A stretch of 35,732 nt of DNA from an uncultured Lachnospiraceae bacterium (GTDB taxonomy: Bacteria; Bacillota; Clostridia; Lachnospirales; Lachnospiraceae): the NCBI GenBank assembly GCA_902796425.1, contig CADBPC010000067.1, forward strand, positions 1 to 35,732. The letters run 5' to 3'. The first letter of the stretch is position 1. Every line of letters begins with the position of its first letter. A program made the position numbers and the translations under genes. Under the pieces are notes generated by a model, which saw only the letters and a list, made by a program, of their open reading frames with translations, made no database searches and was not told the origin of the DNA. This document shows, piece after piece, positions 34,395-35,732 of this stretch.

Positions 34395-35210
34395 TCAGTT
34401 CAGGAATCCGCTGGCAGAGCTTGAGTTGAAATCTCCGTGCGTTGTACTGGATACGATCTGATATTCCCCGTCCGCATCAAAGGTATACAGGTCGCTCACA
34501 CTGTAATGTCCTGACGGGCCGAACGCCTGGCTGTCAGAGATCCAGGCTGTGCCTTCCGCTGTCTTCAGCACATATTTTCCTGCAGGGAAGCTCTTGGTGA
34601 CAGTCTGTCCGGGTGTCAGGAATACTATGAACTCCACACTTCCGTCAGTTCTGACGAGCCGGTAGCAGGCGGACAGGCTGTCTGCCTTCAGCGTCAGCTT
34701 CGATGTGCCCGGACCGTACCCCGGAAGGGGAGCTGCCGGCTTGGGAGCTGCGGGAGCGGCGGGGGCGGCAGCGGCAGGAGCTGCCGCGGTTTTGCCGGTG
34801 GCGGCGGCTGCATAAGGAAGCCTTCCTTCCGCCATTCCATGCTCTTTGTAGTGCTGGTACAGGAGCTTTTCATTATTTCCGAATACTGCAGCGACATCCG
34901 GATAAGTTTTGAAGTAAAATGCGGGGTCAAACAGAGCGCCGTCCGGCATGACCTTCGCGCCTGCGGCGATTGCAGCCGCGGTTGCCGCGGAATAAGGAAG
35001 TCTTCCTTCCGCTTTGCCGTGGCGCACATAGTGTCCGTACAACTCCTTCTCGCCTGTCCCGAAAACAGCGGCAGCGTCCGGATAGGTCGCAGCATAGAAT
35101 GCCGCGTCAAATATTCCTCCGTCCGGCATCGCCTTCGGTGCAGCGAAAACGGTCGTTCCAAATAACAGCACCATAATCACGATCAGCATAAGAGAGATTG
35201 TTTTCTTCAT
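34395..35210 (-). CDS. Secreted protein with two 60-residue repeats and a small C-terminal domain
   Basis: The 271-residue protein has a signal peptide (MKKTISLMLIVIMVLLFGTTVFA, cleavage after about residue 24) with no lipobox. Two repeats follow, residues 28-73 and 88-133, with an exact 60-residue period: MPDGxxFDxAFYxxTYPDxAAVFG and the end HYxxHGxAEGRLPY. This repeat type occurs in Clostridia surface proteins. An Ala/Pro-rich linker (about 136-165) leads to a C-terminal domain of about 100 residues (LTLKADSLSACYRLVRTDGSVEFIVFLTPGQ ... ), whose function I do not recognise. GGAGG six bases before the ATG supports the start. A single gene with its own terminator. A surface or matrix role is plausible, but not shown. 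Confidence 0.8.
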   Translation of the reverse strand: MKKTISLMLIVIMVLLFGTTVFAAPKAMPDGGIFDAAFYAATYPDAAAVFGTGEKELYGHYVRHGKAEGRLPYSAATAAAIAAGAKVMPDGALFDPAFYFKTYPDVAAVFGNNEKLLYQHYKEHGMAEGRLPYAAAATGKTAAAPAAAAPAAPAAPKPAAPLPGYGPGTSKLTLKADSLSACYRLVRTDGSVEFIVFLTPGQTVTKSFPAGKYVLKTAEGTAWISDSQAFGPSGHYSVSDLYTFDADGEYQIVSSTTHGDFNSSSASGFLN

Positions 35211-35310
35211 ATTAAACCTCCATGGTCTTGAAACATCGGATTATTATGTCTGACCAAAAGCTGCTATATACATTCTGCACTATGGAAAAACAAAAGACAA
35301 TCATGTTTCC

Positions 35311-35324
35311 TGAAAACGTTATCC
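35311..35324. promoter_or_regulatory. Candidate catabolite-responsive element (CRE) before the GH1 gene
   Basis: TGAAAACGTTATCC matches the CcpA-binding consensus TGWAANCGNTNWCA at all fixed positions except the last base. It lies 131 bp before the GH1 start, in the 244-bp gap between two divergent genes, where it could mediate glucose repression. Nothing else gene-like is in this gap. Confidence 0.5.
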
Positions 35325-35454
35325 TGCACTGTGATTCCGTTCCCTCATCCGATATAATTATCTGCGGCGCTTGTTATTCCTGCCGTTTTCTTTGGAATAA
35401 CAGTTTTATATCACCGGAAATACAGCGGGAAAAAAGCAGAAAGGAAAGGTAAAT

Positions 35455-35732
35455 ATGGGATTTTCCAGGGATTTTCTCTGGGGCGCAGCTTCCGCGGCGC
35501 ACCAGGTAGAAGGTGCATATAATGAGGACGGAAAGGGCCTCGGGATCTGGGATGCTCTGACACAAGAGCCCGGGCATGTCGCCCATGGTGAGAACGGAAA
35601 TGTGTCCTGCGATCACTATCACCATATGAAGGAAGACGTTGCCCTGATGAAGGAGCTGGGGCTTAAGAGCTATCGGTTCTCTGTGAGCTGGCCGAGGGTC
35701 ATGCCCGAAGGCACAGGCAGGGTCAACGAAAA
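35455..35732 (+). CDS. GH1 beta-glucosidase, 5' part only (cut by the window edge)
   Basis: The 92 visible residues are the N-terminus of a family 1 glycosidase: FSRDFLWGAASAAHQVEGAYNEDGKG (the substrate-binding Gln and His region), GLGIWDALTQEPGHV, and YHHMKEDVALMKELGLKSYRFSVSWPRVMPEG. The pattern resembles beta-glucosidase rather than 6-phospho-beta-glucosidase, but the active-site Glu residues lie beyond the edge. AAGGAAAGG five bases before the ATG at 35455 supports the start. The candidate CRE upstream suggests repression by preferred sugars. Confidence 0.92.
   Translation, partial: MGFSRDFLWGAASAAHQVEGAYNEDGKGLGIWDALTQEPGHVAHGENGNVSCDHYHHMKEDVALMKELGLKSYRFSVSWPRVMPEGTGRVNE

Noticed and set aside
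35222-35452. A 76-codon frame on the plus strand before the GH1 gene
   Set aside because: It covers the promoter gap with the CRE-like site, has no ribosome binding site and a composition unlike the real genes.

Overview
The window looks like a chromosomal segment of a GC-rich, low-GC-phylum fermenter, most likely a gut or rumen Clostridia member of the Lachnospiraceae type. The signs are strong AGGAGG ribosome binding sites, two LplABC/YtcQ-type sugar importers, a YesM/YesN two-component pair, lipoproteins with Ala/Pro/Glu-rich linkers, and many glycan-active enzymes. This placement is inference; there is no rRNA gene. I found no tRNA, rRNA, CRISPR array or transposase gene.

Layout. (1) 1-6641, minus strand: a tightly overlapped operon of an SGNH acetylesterase, a GH67 alpha-glucuronidase split by one in-frame TAG, and a GH2 glycosidase that runs off the left edge. 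(2) 6932-10547, plus strand: a divergent ABC importer (two permeases, then a binding lipoprotein). Together, (1) and (2) resemble the aldouronate-utilization clusters known for glucuronoxylan users: import of acetylated, methylglucuronosyl xylo-oligosaccharides followed by intracellular deacetylation and deglucuronidation. The shared 290-bp promoter region holds three AAATATTGC repeats at 21-22 bp spacing. (3) 10704-14878, plus strand: a small sensory-rhodopsin-transducer-like (ASRT) protein coupled to a PhoB/PhoR-like pair, then a Na/Pi cotransporter whose promoter carries Pho-box-like repeats. (4) 15070-16510: a sugar O-acetyltransferase (minus) and a cyclophilin lipoprotein (plus).

(5) 16562-25539, minus strand: a seven-gene operon of binding lipoprotein, two permeases, two type-B carboxylesterases, an MFS transporter and an alpha/beta hydrolase. 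It diverges from a YesM-like kinase and YesN-like AraC regulator (25729-28232), which probably control it. Direct repeats TTTCACTG(A/T)C lie in the promoter region between them. (6) 28348-30457, plus strand: mnmA (tRNA 2-thiouridylase) and an esterase/lipase. (7) 30458-30805: a non-coding stretch with a roughly 225-bp imperfect palindrome and a strong bidirectional terminator. (8) 30806-34158, minus strand: uridine phosphorylase overlapping a second, complete GH2 enzyme. (9) 34395-35210, minus strand: a secreted protein with two 60-residue repeats. (10) 35455 to the right edge: the start of a GH1 beta-glucosidase, with a candidate catabolite (CRE) site upstream.

Most unusual points: the amber codon that splits an otherwise full-length GH67 gene, the ASRT gene translationally coupled to a phosphate-type response regulator in a genome segment with no rhodopsin, and the palindromic intergenic element.
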